Shown here piece after piece: positions 34,801 through 37,811 of a DNA stretch of 64,000 bases. The stretch spans positions 5,893,243 through 5,957,242 of the forward strand of contig OU744449.1 of the NCBI GenBank assembly GCA_916610825.1, in the 5' to 3' direction. The translations under genes and the position numbers were made by a program. The notes under the pieces are model-generated. The model was not told the DNA's origin. It searched no databases and saw nothing but the letters and a program-made list of their open reading frames with translations. This DNA comes from Haliclystus octoradiatus. Taxonomy: Eukaryota; Cnidaria; Staurozoa; Stauromedusae; Haliclystidae. How positions within the stretch are numbered: position 1 is the stretch's first letter; each line of letters starts with the position of its first letter.

Positions 34801-35793
34801 TCCCGGAGTCCCGGAATTGGAGTTTGACTCCTACTCCAATACACTTCTGATACTTATATAGCTTTCCAGGGTGTAAATGCACATGGTTATCGATAGACTG
34901 TATTTTGCAACCGCAAATGTATTTCCACTATTTTCATGATCTTAATTGATTATATACTCTGAAAACTAAGGGTACACATGGTGTACCGATCGATCTACCC
35001 TTACATAGATCCCCAGGGTACTTCTTGGGTACCGATTCAGATGATATTCTGTACCCTTTAAAAATGGTACCCCAAAAACTGCTTTCTTAACGGAAGCTTC
35101 ATCTAGATAGTAAATTTTCAAATGTATGAACAATATTCTGACAAACCGTGAGTCAAATTCAAATATTGCAAATGTGTTTTCATTCCAATATTCTTCTTGA
35201 AATTTTTGTAGAATGCGGTGGTAAACTTCATGGATTTTCTGGTACCTTAAACCTGCCATCAACAGAAGACAGTGGACAACTCTGTAAATGGATTATCAAA
35301 GCACCAAAAGCAAAACATATCAATTTAAGAATCAGAAAACTTCCTTTTGATATTAATGCCTCTTGCGATAGAAATAAATTACAAGTTTATCAAGTAAATC
35401 GTACAGGGGAATTCAAGAAAATTACACTATGCCCAAAGGATGTTGTTGGTTTGAATTTTGAAGAAACATCTTTGTTGTTTGACGGTCATAAAATTGGTGT
35501 ATTTTTAATATCTGAAAAACCTGTGAAAGTGGATTCATTTAAAATGGGTTGGATTGCAACTAAACGGAGACACCTTTTTAACGTTTTAGGTAAGTCAAGT
35601 GTTTACTTAATACTGCATGAGTGGAACATAATTTGAAAATGTTTATTCTAACAATTGAAACATTATTAATAACAAGCAATAAGGTTCCTGCGTTGCTGGG
35701 TTACTTTAAGCAGAGTTAAAATTACTTTTTTTTATTAATATATTTATTTCTTAAGATATTTTTTCAGTCTTGTGCATGATCAATCATGCATAG
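1848..35793 (+). CDS. Giant CUB/tectonin multidomain protein gene (5' end not found; span covers the exons listed below)
   Basis: Twenty-six coding exons can be joined on splice sites and reading frame into at least 3,577 residues: 17 CUB domains, five tectonin propellers and short Thr/Ser/Pro hinges. Almost every exon starts and ends in phase 1, so each module is a self-contained cassette. The modules are extracellular types with the usual CUB disulfide cysteines, so the product should be secreted or surface-anchored. No transmembrane segment is visible in the exons found, and no signal-peptide exon was found in the first 1.8 kb. Tectonin propellers in Limulus L-6 lectin, fish egg lectins and Physarum tectonin bind bacterial or cell-surface glycans; CUB domains mediate Ca-dependent protein contacts. 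The inferred role is multivalent recognition of surfaces, perhaps immune or egg-coat related. Introns not described separately hold AT-rich sequence in which I recognise nothing beyond the repeats listed. I know no named family with this architecture. Confidence 0.85.
3115..3292. repeat. Foldback element, copy 2
   Basis: The left arm holds ATCACGAGTTTATTCCGTTACTCTGAGTTTCG and CTCTTCAGACGG (key parts); the right arm holds the complementary motifs (AATTCAGAGTACGGCATAAACTCGTGA in part). GAGTGCTCAATG and ACAGAGCG follow as the shared end. Confidence 0.65.
3328..3486. repeat. Foldback element, copy 3
   Basis: Arms with TAATAATAATGAGAA and TTCTCATTATTATTA surround a degenerate core (GTAACTCCAAGTTTCACG, ATCAGAC). 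The end TGCTCTGC and CATTGAGCACT is shared with other copies. It directly follows copy 2 and ends 80 nt before the CUB 1 acceptor. Confidence 0.6.
3567..3935 (+). CDS. CUB domain 1 (gene 1 exon)
   Basis: This phase 1-1 exon of 123 codons is one complete CUB domain. It starts at CGG and contains SPNYP, the second cysteine in LCTW, the third in CRYDSVTIRDG, the fourth in KYCG, and ends with GFNATW. All four cysteines of the two CUB disulfides are present. The Glu (VEG), Asp (YDS) and Asp (SSD) of a Ca-binding CUB are in the expected spacing, Glu eight residues before Asp. It belongs to the classical DxxxxRDG subtype. Acceptor is atatttag and donor acag|gtttgt. The next exon is tectonin 1. Confidence 0.93.
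4518..4690. repeat. Foldback element, copy 4: 173-bp near-perfect palindrome
   Basis: The two arms of about 86 nt differ at only about two positions. Each arm carries AAAGATCACGAGTTTATTCC, GTTACTCTGAGTTTC and GCTCTTCAGACGG. The flank to the left has GAGTGCTCAATG and AGCAGAGCAATATA. The near identity of the arms implies recent formation or conversion between arms. Confidence 0.85.
5096..5854 (+). CDS. Tectonin beta-propeller 1 (gene 1 exon)
   Basis: One phase 1-1 exon of 253 codons encodes six tectonin-type repeats, at about residues 16-49, 50-92, 98-139, 142-183, 186-228 and 229-252. The repeat signature is DSG..(V/W).(A/G)(I/V)D..G.(V/L)(Y/F).R.G(I/V)T..NP.G..W, seen for instance as GRLYYREGITRSNPKGQSW. 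The N-terminal strand GPWSLL probably closes the last blade (velcro closure). Unlike the other four propellers it has two close cysteines (SCGTYSC, blade 4). The family binds LPS or glycans. The donor gaag|gtaagg is at 5,855; the open frame simply runs on to a stop in the intron. Confidence 0.92.
6366..6839 (+). CDS. CUB domain 2, tectonin-following subtype, with long Thr-rich hinge (gene 1 exon)
   Basis: This 158-codon phase 1-1 exon has a CUB domain (IECGGVLSSESGTFSTPNYP, HCLWIF, EPCRDYILTY, VTCSRN, IWIEFQSDD) followed by a hinge of about 45 residues that is very rich in Thr, Pro and Lys, likely mucin-type O-glycosylated. It is the subtype found after every propeller, with ILTY replacing the VRDG strand. 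The third-cysteine segment is CRDY instead of CxxDY, so the Ca-ligand register is shifted and Ca binding is doubtful. Acceptor caaatag; donor acag|gtatgt. Confidence 0.9.
6901..7075. repeat. Foldback element, copy 5
   Basis: Left arm TAGAATAGACACGTTAC with GGAGTTTCACGCG and CACCAGACTG; right arm TGCCTCATCTTTGTGTCTATTCTA. The right end has TATGCTCTGTC, AACATTGAGCACTCTCACAT and GTGTTCACCTCATATTAT, shared with copy 7. Confidence 0.65.
7203..7425. repeat. Foldback element, copy 6
   Basis: Left end GGCAAAACATCAATGGAGTGCTTG and GCAGAGCAGTATA; core GTCCGTTACTCAGAGTTTCACGCG and TCATCAGACAG, with a right arm CTGACGAG, GCAAAACTCTAAGTAACGG. The same GCAAAACATCAAT start precedes copy 4. Confidence 0.65.
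7734..8486 (+). CDS. Tectonin beta-propeller 2 (gene 1 exon)
   Basis: This 251-codon phase 1-1 exon has six tectonin repeats; examples are GRIVYREGVSDKNPDGYTW and GQVVYRYGITELVPYGTQW. The SDWSIL strand at the start is the expected closing strand of blade 6. It has no cysteines, so the propeller is not disulfide-braced. The acceptor is attatag at 7,731-7,733, upstream of no usable start codon, so the apparent ATG in the intron at 7,721 is not the protein start. The donor aaa|gtaagt lies at 8,487. Its role is as for propeller 1, by family. Confidence 0.92.
9085..9501 (+). CDS. CUB domain 3, tectonin-following subtype, Thr-rich hinge (gene 1 exon)
   Basis: A 139-codon phase 1-1 exon with PYCGGILTDKEG, STPNYP, KCIWVIRVP, RCSKDRIVTF, VECGSL and NGNEFWIEFNSDD, then a hinge of Thr and Pro that includes a run of six Thr. 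The four cysteines are intact, and Glu, Asp and Asp of the Ca site are present (LESSPRCSKD, NSDD). It is closest by eye to CUB 6, which also follows a propeller and shares the NGNE.WIEF segment. Confidence 0.92.
11052..11813 (+). CDS. Tectonin beta-propeller 3 (gene 1 exon)
   Basis: A 254-codon phase 1-1 exon with six tectonin repeats, the most regular of the five; typical strands are GEVVYREGITNNKPDGIAW, SLYYRTGITKGNPIGNGW and GLVYRRMGVSMSQPEGISW. Blade 4 is short and irregular (NVYFARGSTSNP), as in the other copies. The first strand GDWIRS is the probable velcro strand. Acceptor tatatttcag; donor ccag|gtatgt. No cysteines. Confidence 0.93.
13664..14050 (+). CDS. CUB domain 4, tectonin-following subtype (gene 1 exon)
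   Basis: A 129-codon phase 1-1 exon. It contains SDCGGIVSSERGSIRSPNYP, NCLWNIRVP, NCVNDWIAITDSYP, RICTTT and VEFVTDD. Four cysteines are present, but the Ca-site Glu is Gln (DIQTTDNC), so Ca binding is probably weakened. It diverges more than CUBs 2, 3 and 6 but is placed directly after propeller 3 like them. A short PVTLPT tail leads into the hinge microexon. Confidence 0.9.
15073..15111 (+). CDS. 39-nt hinge microexon (Thr/Pro)
   Basis: Thirteen codons in phase 1-1, TKPITLSTAPYD, between a pyrimidine-rich acceptor (ttcttccatag) and a strong donor (gatg|gtaagt). It only lengthens the O-glycosylatable hinge between CUB 4 and CUB 5. Because it is symmetric it could be skipped without changing frame. 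Confidence 0.72.
15526..15712. mobile_element. Small TIR element, family TACAGTNTAACCCGCTTA
   Basis: Ends TACAGTGTTACCCGCTTA and TAAGCGGGTTAGACTGTA are inverted repeats around 187 bp; the interior has ATTCGGATAA repeats. No open frame. A truncated relative is at 51,307-51,403 and a fragment near 3,000-3,060. Confidence 0.75.
16390..16791 (+). CDS. CUB domain 5, classical subtype (gene 1 exon)
   Basis: A 134-codon phase 1-1 exon: ECGGNFNAESGEF, SPSFP, KCSWVITAP, SCRYDYLLIKDG, RLCGSQ, FEADGTKEGKGFEISW, then a Thr/Gln hinge (QPITTQSTTVITK). Four cysteines and the Glu-Asp-Asp Ca triad are intact. The RYDYLLIKDG strand marks it as the classical subtype that precedes a propeller, like CUB 1 and CUB 7. 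Acceptor tttatag; donor aac|gtaagt. Confidence 0.92.
17230..17406. mobile_element. Small TIR element, family TACAGT(C/G)AAACCTGT
   Basis: Terminal inverted repeats TACAGTCAAACCTGTTATA and its partner TATATACAGGTTTCACTGTA enclose 177 bp with paired GGCCACC and GTGGTCA motifs. TA at both ends suits a Tc1/mariner-type target. It has no coding capacity, so it is a non-autonomous element. It ends 24 nt before the propeller 4 exon. Further fragments lie at about 40,534-40,628, 40,925-41,001 and 49,176-49,330. Confidence 0.75.
17431..18189 (+). CDS. Tectonin beta-propeller 4 (gene 1 exon)
   Basis: A 253-codon phase 1-1 exon with six tectonin repeats; GVWGIDRNSKIVYRDGV, TRYRYGISNDRPYGTAW and GEVFKRIGVSINQPFGTQW are clear blades. 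NGWEVL is the probable closing strand. The acceptor (tcaattctag) lies only 24 nt past a small inverted-repeat element, so the branch point is probably inside or at the edge of that element. No cysteines. Function as for the other propellers, by family. Confidence 0.92.
18278..18655 (+). CDS. CUB domain 6, tectonin-following subtype (gene 1 exon)
   Basis: A 126-codon phase 1-1 exon only 88 nt downstream of propeller 4, the shortest intron in the gene. Motifs: QCGGLLTEEQGTF, TPNFP, MCLWVIKVP, KCQKDYLLTYKSG, FECGNV, NGNEAWIEFASDN. Four cysteines and the Ca-site Glu, Asp and Asp are kept. It shares the DYLLTYKSG and NGNE.WIEF segments with CUBs 2 and 3. Confidence 0.92.
19177..19342. mobile_element. 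Small TIR element, family TACAGTTNAATCCGGCAATAACGG, copy 1
   Basis: Ends TACAGTAAGATTCGGCAATAACGG and CCATTATTGCCGAATTCAACTGTA are inverted repeats. The interior (TATTCTGTCA, AGTCCGA, GTTTGTCTCC) recurs in the copies at 31,308 and 44,805. Confidence 0.75.
19421..19825 (+). CDS. CUB domain 7, classical subtype, Thr/Ser hinge (gene 1 exon)
   Basis: A 135-codon phase 1-1 exon: CSRTYTSPSGTISSSNFP, NCQYVITV, GCNADHVTIGTS, KYCGNNIPP, TFKSDSSVSKNGFLLRW, then a Thr/Ser-rich hinge of about 25 residues. Four cysteines; Ca-site Glu (LED), Asp (NAD) and Asp (KSD) present. Like CUBs 1 and 5 it precedes a propeller. Confidence 0.91.
20384..21142 (+). CDS. Tectonin beta-propeller 5 (gene 1 exon)
   Basis: A 253-codon phase 1-1 exon, six tectonin repeats. 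Clear strands include GVWAVDTNGRALRRVGV, GNLYYRSGITKSRPAGSRW and GELYRRIGISYNNRMGLGW. LQWEDI is the probable closing strand. Blade 1 has an unusual IKEENRWKQ strand. No cysteines. It is the last propeller; from here to the end of the gene only CUB domains follow. Acceptor acttaccag; donor aaag|gtaaca. Confidence 0.92.
21399..21577. repeat. Foldback element, copy 7
   Basis: Arms ATAGAATTGGTACAAAGATGA and TCATCTTTGTACCAATTCTAT are exact complements; the core is TCCGTTACTCGGAGTTTCACGCG and its inverse. The right end has ACATTAAGCACTCTCACATACATGTGTTCACC in the same order as copy 5. Confidence 0.75.
21904..22183. mobile_element. G-run TIR element, copy
   Basis: The left end GGGGGGACTTCCATAC with CGGGGACGTGCCATTTTTAA and the right end GCCCCTCTCCCCGG are imperfect inverted repeats. 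Related sequence is at 10,365-10,606, 40,280-40,380, 43,226, 50,473 and 56,880. Confidence 0.6.
22318..22710 (+). CDS. CUB domain 8, tectonin-following subtype (gene 1 exon)
   Basis: A 131-codon phase 1-1 exon: YVCGGILTSLSGRFTSPNYP, SCLWQIKSP, LCTKDAVIVSR, IICGRS, VAIEFVTDG, then VVTTPKTI. Four cysteines; Ca-site Glu (VEQ), Asp (TKD) and Asp (VTD) present. An insertion of about six residues follows the third-cysteine strand. It completes the fifth propeller-CUB pair. Confidence 0.9.
23293..23331 (+). CDS. 39-nt hinge microexon (Thr/Pro)
   Basis: Thirteen codons in phase 1-1, TTTPTTKQPTTA, with acceptor ttattttctag and a weaker donor (gcac|gtactt). The composition is that of the neighbouring hinges and it is the same length as the microexon at 15,073. 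It joins CUB 8 to CUB 9. Confidence 0.68.
23604..23781. mobile_element. Small TIR element with ATATCCC repeats
   Basis: TACAGACGAACTCGGTTAATGTCCC and GGATATTTAGCAAGTTCAACTGCTGTA are imperfect inverted ends; the interior repeats TAATATCCC/TACCCCACCTTG. A related fragment lies at about 32,855-32,955. Confidence 0.55.
24235..24419. repeat. Dispersed TCCGACAAAAGTAGGAAT repeat, inverted copy
   Basis: GGATTCCAGGATTCCTACTT and TTGTCGGACA at the right and GGCATTTCAACAAC at the left match the 48,745 repeat in inverse. It ends about 50 nt before the CUB 9 exon. Confidence 0.65.
24472..24867 (+). CDS. CUB domain 9 (gene 1 exon)
   Basis: A 132-codon phase 1-1 exon: CRALLTDQSGTLSHPNYP, NCEWIIVAP, NCEWDYLEVSNG, KYCGTQKP, VFKSDENNERPGFLASW, then a short PVQPTTRPSQ hinge. 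Four cysteines and the Glu-Asp-Asp Ca set are present (IEKSSNCEWD, KSD). The acceptor is ttttcttttag; the ATG-initiated frame that begins 61 nt upstream is intronic. Confidence 0.92.
25806..26189 (+). CDS. CUB domain 10 (gene 1 exon)
   Basis: A 128-codon phase 1-1 exon: CFTTLRKDRGTLRHPGYP, DCTWTIIV, QCRYDILEFFDG, SFCGKRS, RFKSSNLPPQEGFSIRW, TTPP hinge. Four cysteines. The Ca-site Glu is Asn (SLNSDDQC) and the late Asp is Ser (KSS), so Ca binding is likely lost despite an otherwise classical CUB. The donor acag|gtaagc is followed within 10 nt by a long-inverted-repeat element. Confidence 0.91.
26199..26480. mobile_element. TIR element with about 65-bp inverted repeats beside the CUB 10 donor
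   Basis: The left arm AGCCTGCGCGCAGACCTACTG through AGCGCTGGCAGAATC is matched in inverse by GATTCTGCCAGCGCTTTGCAGACC through CAGGCT. The interior has no coding frame. It starts about 10 nt after the exon end, so only the first bases of the intron are native. Confidence 0.8.
26754..26900. repeat. Dispersed repeat (also at 38,459-38,602)
   Basis: CGAAATTTGAACAAAG, AAAACCTCGTTTTCA-like sequence and CTCAAAACTTGCGTGTCCCA occur here and again, in the same order, at 38,459-38,602 next to gene 2. Function unknown. Confidence 0.65.
27450..27827 (+). CDS. CUB domain 11 (gene 1 exon)
   Basis: A 126-codon phase 1-1 exon: CSLSYSGSDGIISHPSYP, DCVYRITVP, PCNKDFIEIRNG, RYCGSSSP, RFKTDLSNGGRGFLFRW, short TTPRQATT hinge. 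Four cysteines; Ca-site Glu (LED), Asp (NKD) and Asp (KTD) are present. Acceptor tttttatgtag; donor acaa|gttagt, which is somewhat non-consensus. Confidence 0.91.
27937..28090. repeat. Dispersed TCCGACAAAAGTAGGAAT repeat, direct copy
   Basis: GGTCCGACAAAAATAGGAAT, CCTAGATTCCG and GGAATGCCTCTAAAATTCC align with the 48,745 copy. It runs into the tandem duplication that follows. Confidence 0.65.
28077..28411. repeat. Tandem duplication, period 167 bp
   Basis: Two copies start CCTTTTGTCAAACCC at 28,077 and 28,244 and share GACGCTAGACAATCGTGTGA, AATTAGTATGGTATAAA and GTCCGTTGTCCGTGTTA. They differ at a modest number of positions, so the duplication is fairly recent. Confidence 0.85.
28499..28528 (+). 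CDS. 30-nt hinge microexon (Ser/Pro)
   Basis: Ten codons in phase 1-1, reading TQSTPSPSSD, between acceptor tcattattgcag and donor gatg|gtaagt. It extends the hinge between CUB 11 and CUB 12 and is similar in size and composition to the microexons at 15,073 and 23,293. Confidence 0.7.
29127..29567 (+). CDS. CUB domain 12 with Thr/Val hinge (gene 1 exon)
   Basis: A 147-codon phase 1-1 exon: ICNLGTIVNGRYGRITSPGYP-type start with a few extra residues, SCQVLINAP, SCRYDRLVFYNG, QICGSSLP, QFVSDNSRTGKGFEFIW, then about 35 residues rich in Thr, Ala and Val. Four cysteines and Glu-Asp-Asp of the Ca site are kept. The usual aromatic after the second cysteine (CxW) is Val here. Confidence 0.91.
30365..30724 (+). 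CDS. CUB domain 13, degenerate Ca site (gene 1 exon)
   Basis: A 120-codon phase 1-1 exon: VCGGRLYGSRGSITQPT, TCVWIIETG, DCETSYIVIHDG, RFCRNRLP, EYRSDMSRDRIFFRLDW. Four cysteines. The SPNYP turn is replaced (QPTIEQ), the conserved Asp after the third cysteine is Ser (ETSY) and the Glu is displaced, so Ca binding is unlikely. There is almost no hinge after it. Confidence 0.88.
31308..31498. mobile_element. Same TIR family, copy 2 (inverted orientation)
   Basis: TACAGTTGAATCCGGCATGCTAGGGAGAC at one end and CCGTTATTGCCGGATTTTACTGTA at the other; the interior runs in the opposite direction to copies 1 and 3. Confidence 0.75.
31620..32471 (+). CDS. CUB domains 14 and 15 fused in one exon; CUB 15 lacks the first disulfide
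   Basis: This 284-codon phase 1-1 exon is the only one holding two CUB domains. CUB 14 (ACGGISTSVSGTITSPGFP, YCMWVLM, SCQSDYLIVRDG, KVCGQQ) has four cysteines plus an extra one next to the Ca-site Asp (KSDCKTKGRGF). An acidic linker (RELDDLIDIE) follows. CUB 15 (GLSGVIESPRFP, TIRWHLQGP, ECRYDFVKLQDG, RYCGRTFP, TFVSDRDVEESGFQASW) keeps the third and fourth cysteines and the Ca residues, but where the first two cysteines belong it has NGGNSEGG and TIRW. Loss of an intron between two formerly separate exons is the simplest origin. Confidence 0.92.
33094..33150 (+). CDS. Possible 57-nt hinge exon before CUB 16
   Basis: Between acceptor atattacag and a weak donor (agag|gttgta) lie 57 nt in phase 1-1 that read YSYSTILSSNVTKVSTTR, a Ser/Thr-rich segment like the other hinges with one N-glycosylation sequon (NVT). 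Skipping it also preserves frame. The weak donor makes it a candidate only; it is not counted in the residue total. Confidence 0.35.
33298..33479 (+). CDS. CUB domain 16, N-terminal half; exon ends at a GC donor
   Basis: This 182-nt exon enters in phase 1 and ends in phase 0: CGGTLTGENGVIKSPLFP, DCTWIIPAK, SCSFDYVE. The frame reads on into a stop within about 20 nt, and the only sensible donor is gag|gcaagt, which matches the known GC-AG donor consensus AG|GCAAGT. The rest of the domain follows in frame at 34,155. Apart from the terminal CUB17 exon this is the only domain in gene 1 interrupted by an intron. Confidence 0.87.
34155..34356 (+). CDS. CUB domain 16, C-terminal half, with basic RKKR tail
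   Basis: A 202-nt exon entering in phase 0 and leaving in phase 1: VRDGTSKTGPVVGKFCGP, FKSDSVTSRKGFTIYW, then NNQRKKRGHSNN. With the previous exon it rebuilds a CUB domain with four cysteines and an intact Glu-Asp-Asp Ca set (LEASLSCSFD, KSD). The QRKKRG tail fits the R-x-K-R rule for furin-type convertases, unlike the Thr-rich hinges upstream. Acceptor attctag; donor aata|gtaaga. Confidence 0.88.
35212..35589 (+). CDS. CUB domain 17, divergent (gene 1 exon)
   Basis: A 126-codon phase 1-1 exon: CGGKLHGFSGTLNLP, LCKWIIKAP, SCDRNKLQVYQVN, TLCPKD, GVFLISEKPVKVDSFKMGW, TKRRHLFNVL. Four cysteines are present, but the Ca-site Asp after the third cysteine is Asn and the late SD is SE. It is Lys-rich and lacks SPNYP, so it is the most divergent CUB of the gene. 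A second basic cluster (TKRR) closes the domain. Donor ttag|gtaagt. Confidence 0.88.
35768..35793 (+). CDS. Candidate terminal exon of gene 1 (stop codon)
   Basis: A strong acceptor (tattttttcag) opens an exon that completes the split codon as Val and then reads LCMINHA and a TAG stop. A second AG 12 nt upstream gives the same frame, with DIFS added. AATAAA follows at 35,903. The rival candidate is at 36,322-36,374. If neither is used, CUB 17 could splice onward into gene 2. Confidence 0.4.
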
Positions 35794-35902
35794 CCGTTGC
35801 TTTGGAAATCGAAAGGGGGAAACCCTTGTTTTTGCTAATTTGCGGTCAGGAGCCGCAAAATGAAGTTCAATGAAAAAAATTTGTTTCATTTCGCTACAAA
35901 AG

Positions 35903-35908
35903 AATAAA
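35903..35908 (+). promoter_or_regulatory. Candidate polyadenylation signal AATAAA
   Basis: The hexamer AATAAA stands 110 nt after the TAG of the candidate terminal exon. In AT-rich DNA the hexamer is common by chance, so it supports that exon only weakly. Confidence 0.3.
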
Positions 35909-36321
35909 TGATAAATCGCAAACAGAAACGAAGCAGATGCGATAACCTAGTTTAATAATCACTTGAAAAAAATCAAGAGTCATGATTGGCGGATTTGTAC
36001 CACATGATGTGCAGTTATGTCAAGACAACCCACGACATCCCATGGCAACCACTAAAAGTATATGGGCTTCCGTGCTATGTCGGGTATAGACCCTTTTTAA
36101 ACATCAGCGGTTCTGATAATACACATATACAAAATATTTGGTTGAAAAATGACGAACTGATGGATGAACAAACGGTTTTGGAAACTCTATTTTATAGGTG
36201 AAGATAATAACAAAAGTAGCCCCATAATTATAAATTATGAAACAAAAAATGAGAACATTAACAATGCGAACAATTTTAAACTATATTTATAATAATCAAT
36301 TGGTTTCTGTTTTAACTTCAG

Positions 36322-36374
36322 CCTCAGTTGAATGGCTTGAAATCATATCAAAATCTGACAGTAGTTTTGCTTAG
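36322..36374 (+). CDS. Alternative terminal exon of gene 1
   Basis: The acceptor ggtttctgttttaacttcag is at least as good as the one at 35,767. In phase 1 the exon reads A-SVEWLEIISKSDSSFA and a TAG stop. It has no recognisable domain. Either this or the upstream candidate could end the protein, possibly as alternative C-termini. Confidence 0.33.
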
Positions 36375-37744
36375 TCAGATAGAAAATGCGATTATGCGAT
36401 CGATCGATCGATCGTTCGGGGATTATTTATACAATCCGATTAAATTCGGATTCATTCCAATACATTGCGGATTCAGTGGCCTTTTTATCGCAGCTTGGAG
36501 TAGTTAAATGTCTTGTGATCATGAAGGAGCATTTGCGATATTTTGATGAAAGCTGGAGAACAAATTCTTACAACATATAACTGTGAAAACATTTATTGCT
36601 ACCAGAAAAGAGTTTGTTTGCGGAAGAATATTGACTAGGCTGTTAAGAGTGCTGAAAATGGCTCAAATGTTTAGAATCATAACAACCAATACCCCCTCCC
36701 CTATGCAGATATTTTCTTTAAATTTCGGTAACCCACAAATTCTAGTAATTTAATCAGTTTAATTATGTCAATCATGTAACATAGATTTTTCTCTCAGAGC
36801 CTCGTTCGTTCTTTAGACATTCTCTCGCAACTCGTGCGTAAAGACCGTACGCGCTCATTTATATACCCGATATAGCTACGGAAACCCATATAATTTCAGT
36901 GGTTGCTATCAAGTGTCGTGGATTGTCATGACAAAACTGGGTATGGATTGGATATCACGTGGTAAAAATCCACCACTCACGACCCATTTGCATTTAGAGC
37001 AGTGATTATTAACCCAATTTATCTATCATCTGACTATTCCGAATAACAGTAGCAGTCAAGAAATGGCAGTAACCTCTGCTTGCAGTAATTTCACAGATTG
37101 TAACTCCTTGTTTCAATAATTCTGCATGATGTCTCTTTATTATCGGATTGATTAAATATATGATCAGAGAGAGCAAATCCATGAATTTGGTATTTTCTGT
37201 CTAGAATTTTACATTTTCTCAGATTTACTAAAATGCTAAGATTTTGTATCGGTACAAATTTCGGATAAAATGCGTACGTAATACGTACGATATATACCTA
37301 TACTAAAAGAGAATGACGTCTGTGTAACAAAACATATCCAAAACTCTACACCTGCTCTCGACTGTTTCAAAATGTCTATTTAAATTCGTAAGTGAAAGGT
37401 CTTCATCGGAAATGAAATATTTGCGTTTGCGGCTTGAAACAGCACTCTTCTACTAAACTTTCGATTCAAGCATGCGGTAAAAACAGTGTTACTAGATGCT
37501 TTGTTACTAGTTGCCGCAGGGCTAGTGAGCGGTTTTACTGAGTCAGTTAGGCGTTGTGGGATCTCTTCCTGTTGATATTCCGTTGGAACTTGGAAGTTAA
37601 TAATTTTCTATTGAGTCGACTATAGATTATTTGTTAGAAATAAATTCCCTGCTGTTGACCGCTACAAACAACGGATATTCAGTTGTATGATTTAGTCTGT
37701 AATAAATCTACAACTATTCAAGACCTGAAATATTTTCTTTAATA

Positions 37745-37811
37745 ATGAAATATTGTAGTATTACTCAAAACATTTTATTAAATTTGTTTATTTTAATGGT
37801 ATTACTTCTTG
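37745..37811 (+). CDS. Signal-peptide exon of gene 2 (start codon)
   Basis: ATG opens a 22-codon frame with a positively charged start (MKYC) and a 13-residue hydrophobic core ([13 protein letters not shown]), ending at a consensus donor (cttg|gtaagt) in phase 1. That is the standard form of a secreted protein's first exon and its phase fits the next CUB exon. No polypyrimidine acceptor in frame precedes it. A clear core promoter is not visible upstream. Confidence 0.65.

Noticed and set aside
36396..36416. GATC repeat (GATCGATCGATCGATCG)
   Set aside because: Short simple repeat with no other sign of function.
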